DNA from: Actinomadura litoris | GTDB lineage: Bacteria > Actinomycetota > Actinomycetes > Streptosporangiales > Streptosporangiaceae | NCBI RefSeq assembly: GCF_009733595.1 | Contig: NZ_WOFH01000004.1 | Coordinates: 62,001-126,000 of the forward strand | Direction: 5' to 3' | Length of the DNA: 64,000 nt | Shown here: positions 25,823-34,506 of the stretch, in pieces | Layout of the letters: each line of letters begins with the position of its first letter | How positions within the stretch are numbered: the stretch's first letter is position 1 | Made by a program: the position numbers and the translations under genes | The notes under the pieces: model-generated | The model's database searches: none | What the model was told of the DNA's origin: nothing | Seen by the model: only the letters and a program-made list of their open reading frames with translations

Positions 25823-28102
25823 TCATTGAGCGTTTGGTGCCCTGCGCGAGAGGACGAGACAGGTGCCCGCGAGGAACAGCGCCGCGAATCCGGCCAGCAG
25901 CGCCCAGTCGACGAGGAGTGAACGCGAGAAGGTGCCGCCGTAGGAGGCGAGCAGGGGCGGGCCCAGCGGGGACCGTCCCGATCCCCAGAGCCGCTCCACC
26001 CCGAGACTGTGCCCGAGGCCCTCGAACGCCCACCGGTTCGACATGGCGTAGCTCAACCACCTCCCCGGCGCCGCCATCACCGGCACCGGCAGGATCGCCC
26101 CCACGAACAGCACCTGGGGGAAGCAGAGCATCGGCAGCGCCATCGTCGCCTGCGCGGGATCGGTGACCGCCGCCGACACGAGCAGCCCGAGCGCCAGCGC
26201 GGCGAGCGAGCAGAGCAGCAGCGTGACGAACAGCGCCCCGAACGTCCGCCAACCCATCGGCGGCAGCCGGTCGAGCGTGCGCAGTACGCCGAGCATCAGC
26301 GCGTCCACGACGGCCAGCAGGGGCAGCAGCACGGCCACCTTCGCCAGCACGTAGGGACCGACCCGCAGCCCGCCATCCCTCCTCCCGCCACGCCCGGCGG
26401 TCGCCCCCCGGTCCCCAGACGCGCTCCGCCCGGCCTCCGGCTCCCGTGTCGCGCTCCGCCCGGCCTCCGCGCCCTGCGTCATGCTCCGCCCGGGCTCGGG
26501 CTCCCGCGCCGAGGTCTGCCCGGCCTTCGGCCCCTGTGGCACGCTCCGCCCCGGCTCCGGGCCTGGCGTCACGCTCCGGCCGACCTCAGGGGCTTGTGTC
26601 ATGCTTCGCCCGGCCTCCGGGTCCCGCGTCGTATCGCGTCCGGGCTCCGGGTCTTGGCTCATGCTCTGCCCGGCCTCCCGGGCCCACGGCGTATTGCGTC
26701 CGGCCTCCGGGCCTGGCGTCATGCTTCGCCCGGTGTCCGGTTCCCGCGCCATGGTTCGCCCGGCGGTTCGCCCGGCGTCTGGGCTCCGGCCGGCGTCCAG
26801 GGGCCGGTGAGCATCCGATCTCCGGGTGTCTTCTGCTCTTGGGGCGGGCTCAGCCTCGTGGTCGGCCTCCATGGCGCGATCGGCGGCCATCTCCCGGCCG
26901 GCTCCGAGGATGCGGGGCTCTCTGGGGCGCTGTTCGTTTGACGGCTCCTTTGCTGGGCGGGTGCCGTTGCCGGACGGGAGACGGGCCTCCTGGAATGTCG
27001 CCTCGCTCAGCGGTGTGGGCGCCGGCGGCCGTCCGGTGCGGGTGACCCGTCGGCGGCGGCCGGTGAAGCGTTCGCGTCTGAGGACGGGCAGTTCCGTGCA
27101 TATCTGCAGGAGCCCGTAGGTCAGTCCGAAGAAGAAGCCGCCGAACGCGATCCAGAAAAGGATCATCACGCCCGCGCTCGGGCTGGGAGAGGCCGGTGAG
27201 AACGCCCCCGGCCGGAACAGGACCGCGAACATCGCCAGCACCATGAGCGGCGAACCGGCCAGGACTGCCAGGGTGAGCCGGTTGCGGGTCAGCAGGTCGA
27301 GGTTGCGCCGGGTGAGCAGCGCCCACTGGGCGAAGGCGCCGATCCCCGGGCCCGCGGCGCGGCCCGGGGCGTCGAACCGCCCGGCCCATTCGCGGGGGGC
27401 CTCCTCTCCGGCCAGGCGCAGGTAGATGTCCTCGATGCCGTCGGCCTGGAACCTCCGCTTGGCCTCGGCGGGCGAGCCGTAGAACGCGAGCCGCCCGTCC
27501 GGCGCGAGGACGGCCACGCGGTCGCACACCGCGACGTCCGGCGGGTGGTGGGTGGTGACGATGACGGTCGTCCCGGCGTCCGCGAGCCCGCGCAGCAGGC
27601 GCATCAGGTCGGCGGCGGTGGCGGGGTCGAGGCCCGAGGTCGGCTCGTCCAGGTAGAAGACGCCAGGACGGGTTAACAGCTCGACCGCGATGCTCGCCCG
27701 TTTGCGCTCCCCGCCGCTGAGCGCCCCGACCCGCTGCCCCGCGTGCTCGGTGAGTGCCAGAGCCTCCAGGACCTCGTTCACGGCCTTCTCGGCGGCCTGC
27801 GGGGACGTCCCCGAGGGCAGCCGCAGCCCCGCCGCGTATCGCAGGGTGCGCCGCAGCGGCATCTCCATATGGACGATGTCGTCCTGCGGGACATACCCGA
27901 GCGTGCCCCCGCCGCCGTTGTGGCGGATCTCGCCCTCCGAAGGCGGCCGCACGCCCGCGATGGCGTCCAGCAGCGTCGTCTTGCCCGCCCCGCTGCCGCC
28001 GATGATCGCGACGAGCTCGCCGCTCGCGATCGTCAGCGACACGTCCCGTAGCGTCCGCCGGCCCCCGCCGGTCCGCTGCCCGACCCCACAGACCTCGATC
28101 AT
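25823..28102 (-). CDS. ABC transporter, fused ATPase and ABC-2 permease (ABCG-like), with a large repeat insertion
   Basis: 759 residues from the ATG at 28102. The N-terminal ATPase has Walker A GGSGAGKTT, signature LSGGERKRASIAVELL and Walker B VFYLDEPTSGLD with H-loop VTTHH. The C-terminal ABC-2 membrane domain begins near residue 260. Between RRERFTG and GLRVGPYVLAKVAVL, which are contiguous in ordinary family members, lie about 229 hydrophilic residues, including eleven 10-residue repeats. Export of a hydrophobic substrate is likely. The insertion falls in the cytoplasmic coupling loop before the third membrane helix. Confidence 0.87.
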   Translation of the reverse strand: MIEVCGVGQRTGGGRRTLRDVSLTIASGELVAIIGGSGAGKTTLLDAIAGVRPPSEGEIRHNGGGGTLGYVPQDDIVHMEMPLRRTLRYAAGLRLPSGTSPQAAEKAVNEVLEALALTEHAGQRVGALSGGERKRASIAVELLTRPGVFYLDEPTSGLDPATAADLMRLLRGLADAGTTVIVTTHHPPDVAVCDRVAVLAPDGRLAFYGSPAEAKRRFQADGIEDIYLRLAGEEAPREWAGRFDAPGRAAGPGIGAFAQWALLTRRNLDLLTRNRLTLAVLAGSPLMVLAMFAVLFRPGAFSPASPSPSAGVMILFWIAFGGFFFGLTYGLLQICTELPVLRRERFTGRRRRVTRTGRPPAPTPLSEATFQEARLPSGNGTRPAKEPSNEQRPREPRILGAGREMAADRAMEADHEAEPAPRAEDTRRSDAHRPLDAGRSPDAGRTAGRTMAREPDTGRSMTPGPEAGRNTPWAREAGQSMSQDPEPGRDTTRDPEAGRSMTQAPEVGRSVTPGPEPGRSVPQGPKAGQTSAREPEPGRSMTQGAEAGRSATREPEAGRSASGDRGATAGRGGRRDGGLRVGPYVLAKVAVLLPLLAVVDALMLGVLRTLDRLPPMGWRTFGALFVTLLLCSLAALALGLLVSAAVTDPAQATMALPMLCFPQVLFVGAILPVPVMAAPGRWLSYAMSNRWAFEGLGHSLGVERLWGSGRSPLGPPLLASYGGTFSRSLLVDWALLAGFAALFLAGTCLVLSRRAPNAQ
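26420..26749 (-). repeat. In-frame minisatellite: 11 units of 30 bp (10 residues) inside the ABC transporter
   Basis: Eleven consecutive 30-bp units encode decapeptides with consensus PEAGRSMTQG (for example TPGPEAGRNT, TRDPEAGRSM, TQGAEAGRSA). The Gly-Arg/Gln-Ser core is kept while flanking residues vary. Related shorter units (LDAGRSPDAGRTAGRT) precede it on the protein. Frame is preserved throughout. Confidence 0.93.
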
Positions 28103-28182
28103 CCCATCGCCCCCAGCCTGATCTCCCCGCTCTCCAAGAACGATGGACGACCCGTTCCCCGAAGTCCAGCCATCCGCCGACC

Positions 28183-28191
28183 TGTGGACAA
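28183..28191 (-). promoter_or_regulatory. Isolated DnaA-box-like sequence
   Basis: TTGTCCACA on the minus strand matches the GC-rich actinobacterial DnaA box exactly. It lies in the 185-base gap between the MocR-type gene and the ABC transporter gene. It stands alone, so it is not an origin. Confidence 0.35.
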
Positions 28192-28287
28192 CTCGTGGCG
28201 CGGCCGCCCGCCCCGGAGGTTCAGGGGCCCGGGCACGATCACCCGGCGCCGGGCCGCCGGGGCCCTTTCCCGCAGGTCGGCGGGCGT

Positions 28288-29628
28288 TCAGTCGATCTCC
28301 GCGTCCTCGGGCGTGCCCGCCGCGATCTCGGCCAGCACCGTGAGCGCGCGGGCGAGGGTCTCCGGAGGCGGCGACGCGAGGCCGACGCGGACCGCGCGCG
28401 GGGCCCCGGCCGTCCCGACGACGAACGCGGCCGCCGGGGTCACGGCGATGCCGCGCCGCCCGGCGGCGGCCACGAAGGTGTCGGCGCGCCATGGTGAGGG
28501 GAGGTCCCACCAGCAGAAGTACGAGCACGGGTCGGTCCGGACGGCGGCGCCCGCGAGGCGCTCGGCCGCGATCCGCTGGCGGGACGCGGCGTCGGCGCGC
28601 TTGGCCTCGCCGACGTCCTCGACCGCCCCGGAGGCGATCCAGCCGGACGCCGCGTCCAGCGCGAACCGGGCGGGCGCCCAGGCGCCCGAGCGCAACGCGG
28701 AGGCGACGCGTCCGGTGAGCGCCTGGGGGACGACCGCGAAACCGAGCGTGAGCCCCGGCGCGAGCCGCTTGGAGAGGCTGTCGACGACCACCGTGCGCCG
28801 CGCCGCGAGCGAGGCCAGGGGCGCCGGGCCGTCCGCGGCGACGAACGACCACACGCGGTCCTCGATCGCGTGGAGGTCGAGGCGCGCGAGCGCGGCGGCG
28901 AGCGCGGCGCGCCGCTCCCACGGCATCGTCGTCCCGTAGGGGTTCTGCAAGGTCGGCTGGACGTAGACGGCCGCGAGCCGCGCGCGCTCGTGCACGTCGG
29001 CCAGCGCGTCGGGGCGCAGGCCGTGCTCGTCCATCGGGATCGGGACGAGCGTCACGCCCAGCCTGGACGCGATGCCCTTGATCACCGGGTAGGTCAGCGC
29101 CTCGACCCCGAGCCGCCCGCCCGGCGGTACCAGCGCGGCGACCGCCCCCGCGAGCGCCTGGCGGCCGTTCCCCGCGAACAGGATCTCGGACGGCGCGGGT
29201 CTCCAGCCCTGCGTGGACAGCAGCCCCGCCACGGCCTCGCGCGCGTCCGCGGTGCCGCCCACGCCGACAAGGCCGAGCGCGGTGTCCAGGGCGTCCGGGC
29301 GTAGGAGGCGCTCCATGCCGGACGCGAGCAACGCGCCCTGCTCGGGCACCACGGGATAGTTGAGTTCGAGGTTTACGCGGGCGTTCGTCGGCTCGGCCAA
29401 CGCGGGGGTGGACGCGCGCTCCGCCGAGCGGACGAACGTGCCGCGCCCCACCTCGCCGGTCACCAGGCCCCGGCGCGCGAGCTCCTGGTACACGCGGCTC
29501 GCCGTGGAGTTGGCGATGCCCCGGGCGCGCGCGAAGGAGCGCTGCGGCGGTAGCCGCTCGCCGGGGCGCAGCCGCCCCGCCCTGATGTCGGCGGCCACCG
29601 CGTCCGCCACCCGCCGAAAGTCATCCAT
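28288..29628 (-). CDS. MocR-type regulator (GntR HTH fused to class I aminotransferase)
   Basis: 446 residues. The N-terminal GntR winged helix (RPGERLPPQRSFARARGIANSTASRVYQEL) is joined by a linker (residues about 75-110) to a fold-type I aminotransferase domain with the PLP lysine in DSLSKRLAPGLTLGF. It probably binds PLP and an amino compound and controls the divergent LysE exporter. The start at 29628 is the ATG from which the GntR domain begins. The shared 91-base region holds direct repeats typical for this regulator class. Confidence 0.9.
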   Translation of the reverse strand: MDDFRRVADAVAADIRAGRLRPGERLPPQRSFARARGIANSTASRVYQELARRGLVTGEVGRGTFVRSAERASTPALAEPTNARVNLELNYPVVPEQGALLASGMERLLRPDALDTALGLVGVGGTADAREAVAGLLSTQGWRPAPSEILFAGNGRQALAGAVAALVPPGGRLGVEALTYPVIKGIASRLGVTLVPIPMDEHGLRPDALADVHERARLAAVYVQPTLQNPYGTTMPWERRAALAAALARLDLHAIEDRVWSFVAADGPAPLASLAARRTVVVDSLSKRLAPGLTLGFAVVPQALTGRVASALRSGAWAPARFALDAASGWIASGAVEDVGEAKRADAASRQRIAAERLAGAAVRTDPCSYFCWWDLPSPWRADTFVAAAGRRGIAVTPAAAFVVGTAGAPRAVRVGLASPPPETLARALTVLAEIAAGTPEDAEID

Positions 29629-29640
29629 GCATTCCCCAAA

Positions 29641-29693
29641 TTGCACCGAGAGCAAAGTGATTATTGCACTGATTCCGCTCCGAGTCCTAGCAT
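29641..29693 (+). promoter_or_regulatory. MocR-type direct-repeat operator overlapping the lysE promoter
   Basis: TTGCAC occurs at 29641-29646 and again at 29664-29669, exactly 23 bases apart (about two helical turns). The second copy serves as the -35 box of a promoter: 18-base spacer, then TAGCAT at 29688-29693. A mirror copy GTGCAA lies at 29715-29720 next to the lysE start. MocR/GabR/PdxR proteins are known to bind such direct repeats over the -35 of their target. Confidence 0.6.
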
Positions 29694-29719
29694 CGGGGCA
29701 ACCCACTGGAGGAAGTGCA

Positions 29720-30364
29720 ATGATCTCGCTCGCCGCCCTGGCCGGTATGGCCCTCGTCGCCCTCGGGATCGTCCTCAGCCCCGGCCCCAACATGGTCTAC
29801 CTGGTGTCGCGGTCGGTGACGCAGGGCAGGCGCGCGGGCCTGATCTCGCTCGGCGGCGTCGCGGCGGGCTTCCTGGTCTACGTGGTCGCCGCCACCGCCG
29901 GGCTCACCACCGTCTTCGCGCTGGTCCCGCCCCTCTACACGGCGATCAAGCTGGGCGGCGCGGTCTACCTGCTCTGGCTCGCCTGGCAGGCGGTCCGGCC
30001 GGGAGGCGCGTCCGCGTTCGCGCCGAGGGAGCTCCCCGCCGACCCTCCGCGCCGCCTGTTCACGATGGGCCTCGTGACCAACCTGCTGAACCCGAAGATC
30101 GCCGTCGTCTACGTGTCGCTGCTGCCGCAGTTCGTCGACCCCGACCGGGGGCACGTCGCCCTGCAGAGCCTCATGCTCGGCGCCGTCCAGGTCCTGGTCG
30201 CCGTCACCGTGAACGTCCTCATCGTCCTCGGGGCCGGGAGCATCGCCGCGTTCCTCACCCGCAGCCCCGGGTGGCAGCGGGTCCAGCGCTACCTCATGGG
30301 CTCCGTCCTGGCCGGCCTCGCCCTGCGCATGGGCCTCGACCGCTCCCGCGCCGCCGTGGCCTGA
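29720..30364 (+). CDS. LysE family translocator (amino acid exporter)
   Basis: 214 residues with five or six membrane helices. The LysE/RhtB signature GIVLSPGPNMVYLVSRSVTQG is near residue 16, and NLLNPKIAVVYVSLLPQFV is near 120. The ATG has GGAGGA 6 bases upstream. It exports an amino acid or related amine. It is divergent from the MocR-type regulator, which should sense the same compound. Confidence 0.9.
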   Translation: MISLAALAGMALVALGIVLSPGPNMVYLVSRSVTQGRRAGLISLGGVAAGFLVYVVAATAGLTTVFALVPPLYTAIKLGGAVYLLWLAWQAVRPGGASAFAPRELPADPPRRLFTMGLVTNLLNPKIAVVYVSLLPQFVDPDRGHVALQSLMLGAVQVLVAVTVNVLIVLGAGSIAAFLTRSPGWQRVQRYLMGSVLAGLALRMGLDRSRAAVA

Positions 30365-30479
30365 GCACGCCCCTCCTCCTCCAAGCCCGTCCCGCATGCG
30401 GACCGCACCGGCGCGGCACGGCGGGGCGGCGGAGGGCCGCCTGTGCGGACGACGCGCCGGCTCTTGCCATGATGGGCTC

Positions 30480-31487
30480 GTGATCGCACGCCACGGCACC
30501 CCGGAACCTGCTGAACCGGGCGACCGTAAACCACCGTCCGGACGGCCGGATACGCCCGTGCCCGGTGTCCGGGACCCGCGCGGACCTCAGGGCGACGAGG
30601 CGACGGAGGGCTCGTCCAAGACGGGAGGCTGGGGGCGCCCGGACGCCTCCATGTCACTGCTCCTCGACCTGTTCTCCGGAAAACTGCTCGACCCCGGATA
30701 CGCGGAGGCGGCGGCCCGGCGGGAGGCAAGCGGAGGCGGGGGCGCGGACGGCGCGCGGCGGAGCCGGTTCGGGGGCGGCGGCGTCCTGCTCGTCCTCGTG
30801 CTCGTGGGGGTGCTCCTGGCCGTGGCGGGGGCCGAGGTGCGCCGCAGCGAGCCCGTGGCGGCCGAGCAGCGCGCCAGGCTCATCGACGAGATCCATGCCC
30901 GCACCGGCGAGACCGACGGCCTGCAACGGCGCCTGGACCGGCTGCGGGACGAGACCGAGCGCCGCCGGGCCGCCGCCCTGGCGCGCAGCGACGCCGGCCG
31001 CCGGGCGCGCCGGGAGCTGGCCGAGGCGAGGACGGCCGCCGCGGCCGCGCCCGCGGCGGGATCCGGGCTGGTCATCACGCTGGACGACGCGCCGCACGAC
31101 GAGGCGCCGTCCGGCGGCGGACCCGAGGCGGACGACGGCCGGGTCTATGATCAGGACATCCAGGTCGCGGTGAACGGCCTCTGGGCCGCCGGCGCCAGGG
31201 CGATCGGGATCAACGGCCAGCGGGTCACGCCGGTCACGGCCATCAGGACGGCGGGCGAGGCGATCCTCGTCGACTACCGCCCGCTCCGCGCCCCCTACGA
31301 GGTGACGGCCCTGGGCGATCCCGGGACCCTGCGGAAGGGCTTCGAGGGGGCGGCGGCCGACCGGCGGCTCCGGCAGCTCCAGGAGCGCTACCGGATCGGC
31401 TACGCGACGCGCCGCTCCGACGAGGTGCGCCTGCCCGCGGCGGCCGGGCTCCAGCTGCGCTACGCCACCCTCCGGGAGGGCCGATGA
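30480..31487 (+). CDS. DUF881 family protein (first copy)
   Basis: About 335 residues from GTG 30480; the conserved part begins near MSLLLDLFSGKLLDPGY (30654). A hydrophilic N-terminus of about 90 residues, one membrane helix (VLLVLVLVGVLLAVAGA), a coiled coil rich in Arg/Glu, then the extracytoplasmic DUF881 domain (GLVITLDDAP, NGLWAAGARAIGINGQRV). It corresponds by order to mycobacterial Rv1823 (from memory). Function unknown; membrane-anchored and genetically tied to Sbp. Start site uncertain. Confidence 0.85.
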   Translation: MIARHGTPEPAEPGDRKPPSGRPDTPVPGVRDPRGPQGDEATEGSSKTGGWGRPDASMSLLLDLFSGKLLDPGYAEAAARREASGGGGADGARRSRFGGGGVLLVLVLVGVLLAVAGAEVRRSEPVAAEQRARLIDEIHARTGETDGLQRRLDRLRDETERRRAAALARSDAGRRARRELAEARTAAAAAPAAGSGLVITLDDAPHDEAPSGGGPEADDGRVYDQDIQVAVNGLWAAGARAIGINGQRVTPVTAIRTAGEAILVDYRPLRAPYEVTALGDPGTLRKGFEGAAADRRLRQLQERYRIGYATRRSDEVRLPAAAGLQLRYATLREGR

Positions 31488-31527
31488 GGGCGGGCGGAAC
31501 AGGGAACGGGGGAGAGGTGGGCCGGGA

Positions 31528-31860
31528 GTGATCGCGCTGATCGGGCTGGCGATCGGGGTGGCGCTCGGTTTCATCTTCGAGCCGACCGTCCCGCTCTGGC
31601 TCCAGCCCTACCTGCCCATCGCGATCGTGGCGGCGCTGGACGCCATGTTCGGCGGCGTCCGGGCCCGGCTGGAGGGGATCTTCGACGAGAAGGTGTTCGT
31701 CGTCTCCTTCGTCAGCAACACCGTCATCGCCGCGCTGATCGTCTTCCTCGGGGACCAGCTCGGCGTCGGCTCCCAGCTCTCCACCGGCGTCGTGGTCGTC
31801 CTCGGCATCCGCATCTTCTCCAACGCGGCGGCCATCCGGCGGAAGCTGTTCGGCGCATGA
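31528..31860 (+). CDS. sbp: Small basic family protein (Sbp, DUF1290)
   Basis: 110-residue membrane protein with three hydrophobic segments: MIALIGLAIGVALGFIF, PYLPIAIVAALDAMFGG and VSNTVIAALIVFLG. It matches the actinobacterial/firmicute small basic protein that always sits between DUF881 genes. GTG start; stop overlaps the next ATG (ATGA). Biochemical role unknown; an envelope or division-site role is often assumed. Confidence 0.9.
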   Translation: MIALIGLAIGVALGFIFEPTVPLWLQPYLPIAIVAALDAMFGGVRARLEGIFDEKVFVVSFVSNTVIAALIVFLGDQLGVGSQLSTGVVVVLGIRIFSNAAAIRRKLFGA

Positions 31861-32636
31861 CCGCACCAGGCGAGGACCCGGCGCCCGAGGCTTCCGGCGG
31901 CCAGAGCCCGGCGGACGAAGGCTCACGCAGGTCATCGGCCCCGCCCTCGGAGGCTCCCAAGGGCGTCGGCGGGGTACTGGATCTGCTGCGCCCCCGCGTT
32001 TCCTGGGGGCAGCTCGCCGGCGGGCTTCTGTGCCTGCTACTGGGGTTCGCCGTGGTGGCCCAGGTGCAGGCGAACAAGCGCGACACCACGTTCGCCACCG
32101 CGCGGCAGGACGAGCTGGTCGGCATCCTGTCCGACCTGGGCCAGCGCTCCGAGCGGCTGAGGGGAGACCTTCGCGACCTGGAGGAGACCAAGGCCGGTCT
32201 CGAACGTGACGCCCAGGGCGGGACGGCGCTGGAGGAGGCGCGCAGGCGGGCGACCACCTACGGCCTCCTGGCGGGCACCCTCCCGGCCGAGGGGCCGGGC
32301 GTGGAGGTCGCGATCGACGACCGCAGGCACGGCGTGCGGGCGCTCCACCTGCTGGACGCGCTGCAGGAGCTGCGCGACGCGGGCGCCGAGGTCATCCAGG
32401 TCAACGAGGTCCGCGCCGGGGTCGACACCTACTTCCTGGACGAGCAGGACGGCGTCCAGGCCGACGGGCGGCTGCTGCAGGCCCCGTACCGGTTCCTCGC
32501 CATCGGCGACCCGCACACCATGGCCACCGCGCTCAACATCCCCGGCGGCGTGGTGAAGACGCTCCAGGGCGCCGGAGCCGTCGTGTCGATCACCCCGCGC
32601 GCGAGGATCGCCGTTCGCGCGATACGGTCTCCGTGA
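31857..32636 (+). CDS. DUF881 family protein (second copy)
   Basis: 259 residues, coupled to sbp by ATGA. A hydrophilic N-terminus of about 40 residues is followed by one membrane helix (LAGGLLCLLLGFAVVAQV), a coiled coil (LSDLGQRSERLRGDLRDLEETKAGLERD) and a DUF881 domain (HLLDALQELRDAGAEVIQVNEVR, AIGDPHTMATALNIPGGVV). Domain order is the same as in the first copy, but the long N-terminal extension is missing. It corresponds to Rv1825 by gene order. Confidence 0.9.
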   Translation: MTAPGEDPAPEASGGQSPADEGSRRSSAPPSEAPKGVGGVLDLLRPRVSWGQLAGGLLCLLLGFAVVAQVQANKRDTTFATARQDELVGILSDLGQRSERLRGDLRDLEETKAGLERDAQGGTALEEARRRATTYGLLAGTLPAEGPGVEVAIDDRRHGVRALHLLDALQELRDAGAEVIQVNEVRAGVDTYFLDEQDGVQADGRLLQAPYRFLAIGDPHTMATALNIPGGVVKTLQGAGAVVSITPRARIAVRAIRSP

Positions 32637-32949
32637 GGGGAGACGGGGGGAGCGGTAAACCGGGGGCTCGGCCCAGGCGTCGTGATCGGCGGCCGTCCGC
32701 GCGGCGGCGTAGACCGGCGATCATCGGCGAAGGTAGCTTTGGGGCAGCCGGGCTCACCGCTCCAGTTGACCCCTCGGGTGATACCCGCGTAAGTTGCGGC
32801 GACTGCCGCGTGCGGGCGGTGAGTTGGACCGTGGTCGGGGGACGGGTCCCCGGCGTGGGTTGGTTGATGGATGCGCGTGGCGCAGGCGGTACCCGCGGCA
32901 GCGGGGCGTCCGTGTGCGGCACGCCGATGGTAGGAGGCCGAGCCGATCG
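32637..32949 (+). promoter_or_regulatory. 313-base gap with a candidate promoter for the FHA gene; no gcvH here
   Basis: No gene seen. A TTGACC (32766-32771), 18 bases, TAAGTT (32790-32795) promoter candidate lies 155 bases before the FHA start, and AGGAGG at 32933-32938 is its ribosome site. In mycobacteria gcvH occupies this slot (from memory). I see no remnant of a lipoyl domain. Confidence 0.5.
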
Positions 32950-33483
32950 ATGCCGAGCGTCTACTGCACGCAGTGCGGTCACGCCAACCCGGATGATGCC
33001 CGCTTCTGCTCGAACTGCGGCACTCCGCTGACCCGGAGCGCGCCGTCGCCGCTGCCTCCCCGGGAGTCGCCGGGCGAGTCGACCTCGACGATCTCCATCG
33101 GCGGGTTCGAGGCCCTCGACACCGACCAGGGCGAGGAGCCGGTCGGTCCCGAGCAGATGACCGTGGAGGCGCTGCCCCCCGGGACGGCGCTGCTCGTGGT
33201 CAAGCGGGGCCCGAACGCCGGCAGCCGCTTCCTGCTCGACAAGGACCAGACGTCGGCAGGCCGCCACCCCGAGAGCGACATCTTCCTGGACGACGTCACC
33301 GTGTCCCGGCGGCATGCCGAGTTCGCCCGCCAGGGCGGCGTGTTCTCCGTCCGCGACGTGGGCAGCCTCAACGGCACCTACGTCAACCGCCAGCGGATCG
33401 ACCAGGCCGGCCTGTCGGGCGGCGACGAGGTGCAGATCGGCAAGTTCCGCCTGGTCTTCCTGACGAACCCGCAGCACGGCTGA
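32950..33483 (+). CDS. garA: FHA domain protein with zinc ribbon (GarA-like)
   Basis: 177 residues. An N-terminal zinc ribbon has two CxxC pairs (CTQCG, CSNCG). A Thr/Ser-rich linker (STSTISIGGFEAL) is a likely phosphorylation target. The C-terminal FHA domain keeps the phosphothreonine-binding residues (GRHPESDIFLDDVTVSRRHAEF, SLNGTYVN). GarA/OdhI proteins restrain 2-oxoglutarate dehydrogenase and glutamate dehydrogenase until phosphorylated by Ser/Thr kinases. Placement just before ftsR supports the assignment. Confidence 0.9.
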   Translation: MPSVYCTQCGHANPDDARFCSNCGTPLTRSAPSPLPPRESPGESTSTISIGGFEALDTDQGEEPVGPEQMTVEALPPGTALLVVKRGPNAGSRFLLDKDQTSAGRHPESDIFLDDVTVSRRHAEFARQGGVFSVRDVGSLNGTYVNRQRIDQAGLSGGDEVQIGKFRLVFLTNPQHG

Positions 33484-33636
33484 CCGGGACCCGGAGCGGA
33501 GCGCCAGCGGAGTGGACGTCGCCGGTCAGCACACCCGCCACGGGTCGTCCCGCCGAGGGGCCCGGCCGGTGCCGGGCGCCCGCGGGGCCGCCGGCGCCCC
33601 GGTGACGGGCCTCCGGCGGCGAGGGGAGGGGCGGCC

Positions 33637-34365
33637 ATGAATCCGCGCCCGGCCCGGTCCCTGATGACGATCGGGGACGTCCTCGGCCTGCTCAGGCCCG
33701 ACTTCCCCGACATCACGATCTCCAAGATCAGGTTCCTGGAGTCCGAGGGGCTGATCGAGCCGCAGCGCAGCCCGTCCGGCTACCGGAAGTTCGCCGACGG
33801 CGACGTCGAGCGGCTCCGGTTCGTGCTCACCGCGCAGCGCGACCACTACCTGCCGCTGCGGGTGATCAGGCAGCACCTGGAGGCCCGCGACCGCGGCGAG
33901 GCCGTACCGCCGCTCGGCGCCCGCCGCGCCGCCCCCGAGAACGGGCGGCGCCGCCCCCGCAACCTCGTGGCGGCCGACACGACGGCGGAGGAGCCCGCCG
34001 TCCGGCTGACCCGCCGCCAGCTCCTGGACGGCGCCGGCATCGGCGAGGACCTGCTCGCGAGCCTGGAGGAGTACGGCCTCGTCCGCCGGATCGGCGCCCA
34101 CTACCACGGCGAGGACCTCGCGATCGCGCGCACGGCCGCCGCGCTCGGCGAGTTCGGCTTCGAGGTCCGGCACCTGCGCGCGGTCAAGGCCGCCGCCGAC
34201 CGGCAGGTCGGGCTGATCGAGCAGATGGTCGCCCCCCAGCTCCGCCGCCGCAGCCCCGGCGCCCACGAGCAGGCCGCCGAGACCGCGCGCGAGATCGCCG
34301 CGCTGTCGGTGCGGCTGCACGCCGCGCTCGTCGCGAACGGACTCCGTGAGAGCCTCGATCCCTGA
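33637..34365 (+). CDS. ftsR: MerR family regulator FtsR-like
   Basis: 242 residues. N-terminal MerR helix-turn-helix: MTIGDVLGLLRPDFPDITISKIRFLESEGLIEPQRSPSGYR. A variable Arg/Pro stretch (about 90-115) follows, then a second helical domain without the cysteines of metal sensors. It matches Rv1828/FtsR by sequence type and by its position after the FHA gene. In Corynebacterium FtsR activates ftsZ. Ribosome site GAGGGGAGG upstream of the ATG. Confidence 0.88.
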   Translation: MNPRPARSLMTIGDVLGLLRPDFPDITISKIRFLESEGLIEPQRSPSGYRKFADGDVERLRFVLTAQRDHYLPLRVIRQHLEARDRGEAVPPLGARRAAPENGRRRPRNLVAADTTAEEPAVRLTRRQLLDGAGIGEDLLASLEEYGLVRRIGAHYHGEDLAIARTAAALGEFGFEVRHLRAVKAAADRQVGLIEQMVAPQLRRRSPGAHEQAAETAREIAALSVRLHAALVANGLRESLDP

Positions 34366-34506
34366 TCACGGGGGTGCGGAGGATTTTGCCTCCCCGGCGG
34401 CGCGACGGACGGTCCGACACGGGGTGTACTTTGGCTACAGGGTTCGGTCAGGAATCGGTCCGGTGTACGTGGCGATCGAGACAGCGAGAACCATCAGGGA
34501 GCCGCA

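Noticed and set aside
26009..26941. Plus-strand open frames rich in Arg-Pro-Leu repeats
   Set aside because: They are antisense to the minisatellite in the ABC transporter, whose domains fix the coding strand.
28183..28191. Replication origin
   Set aside because: A single DnaA box without a cluster, AT-rich region or dnaA/dnaN genes.
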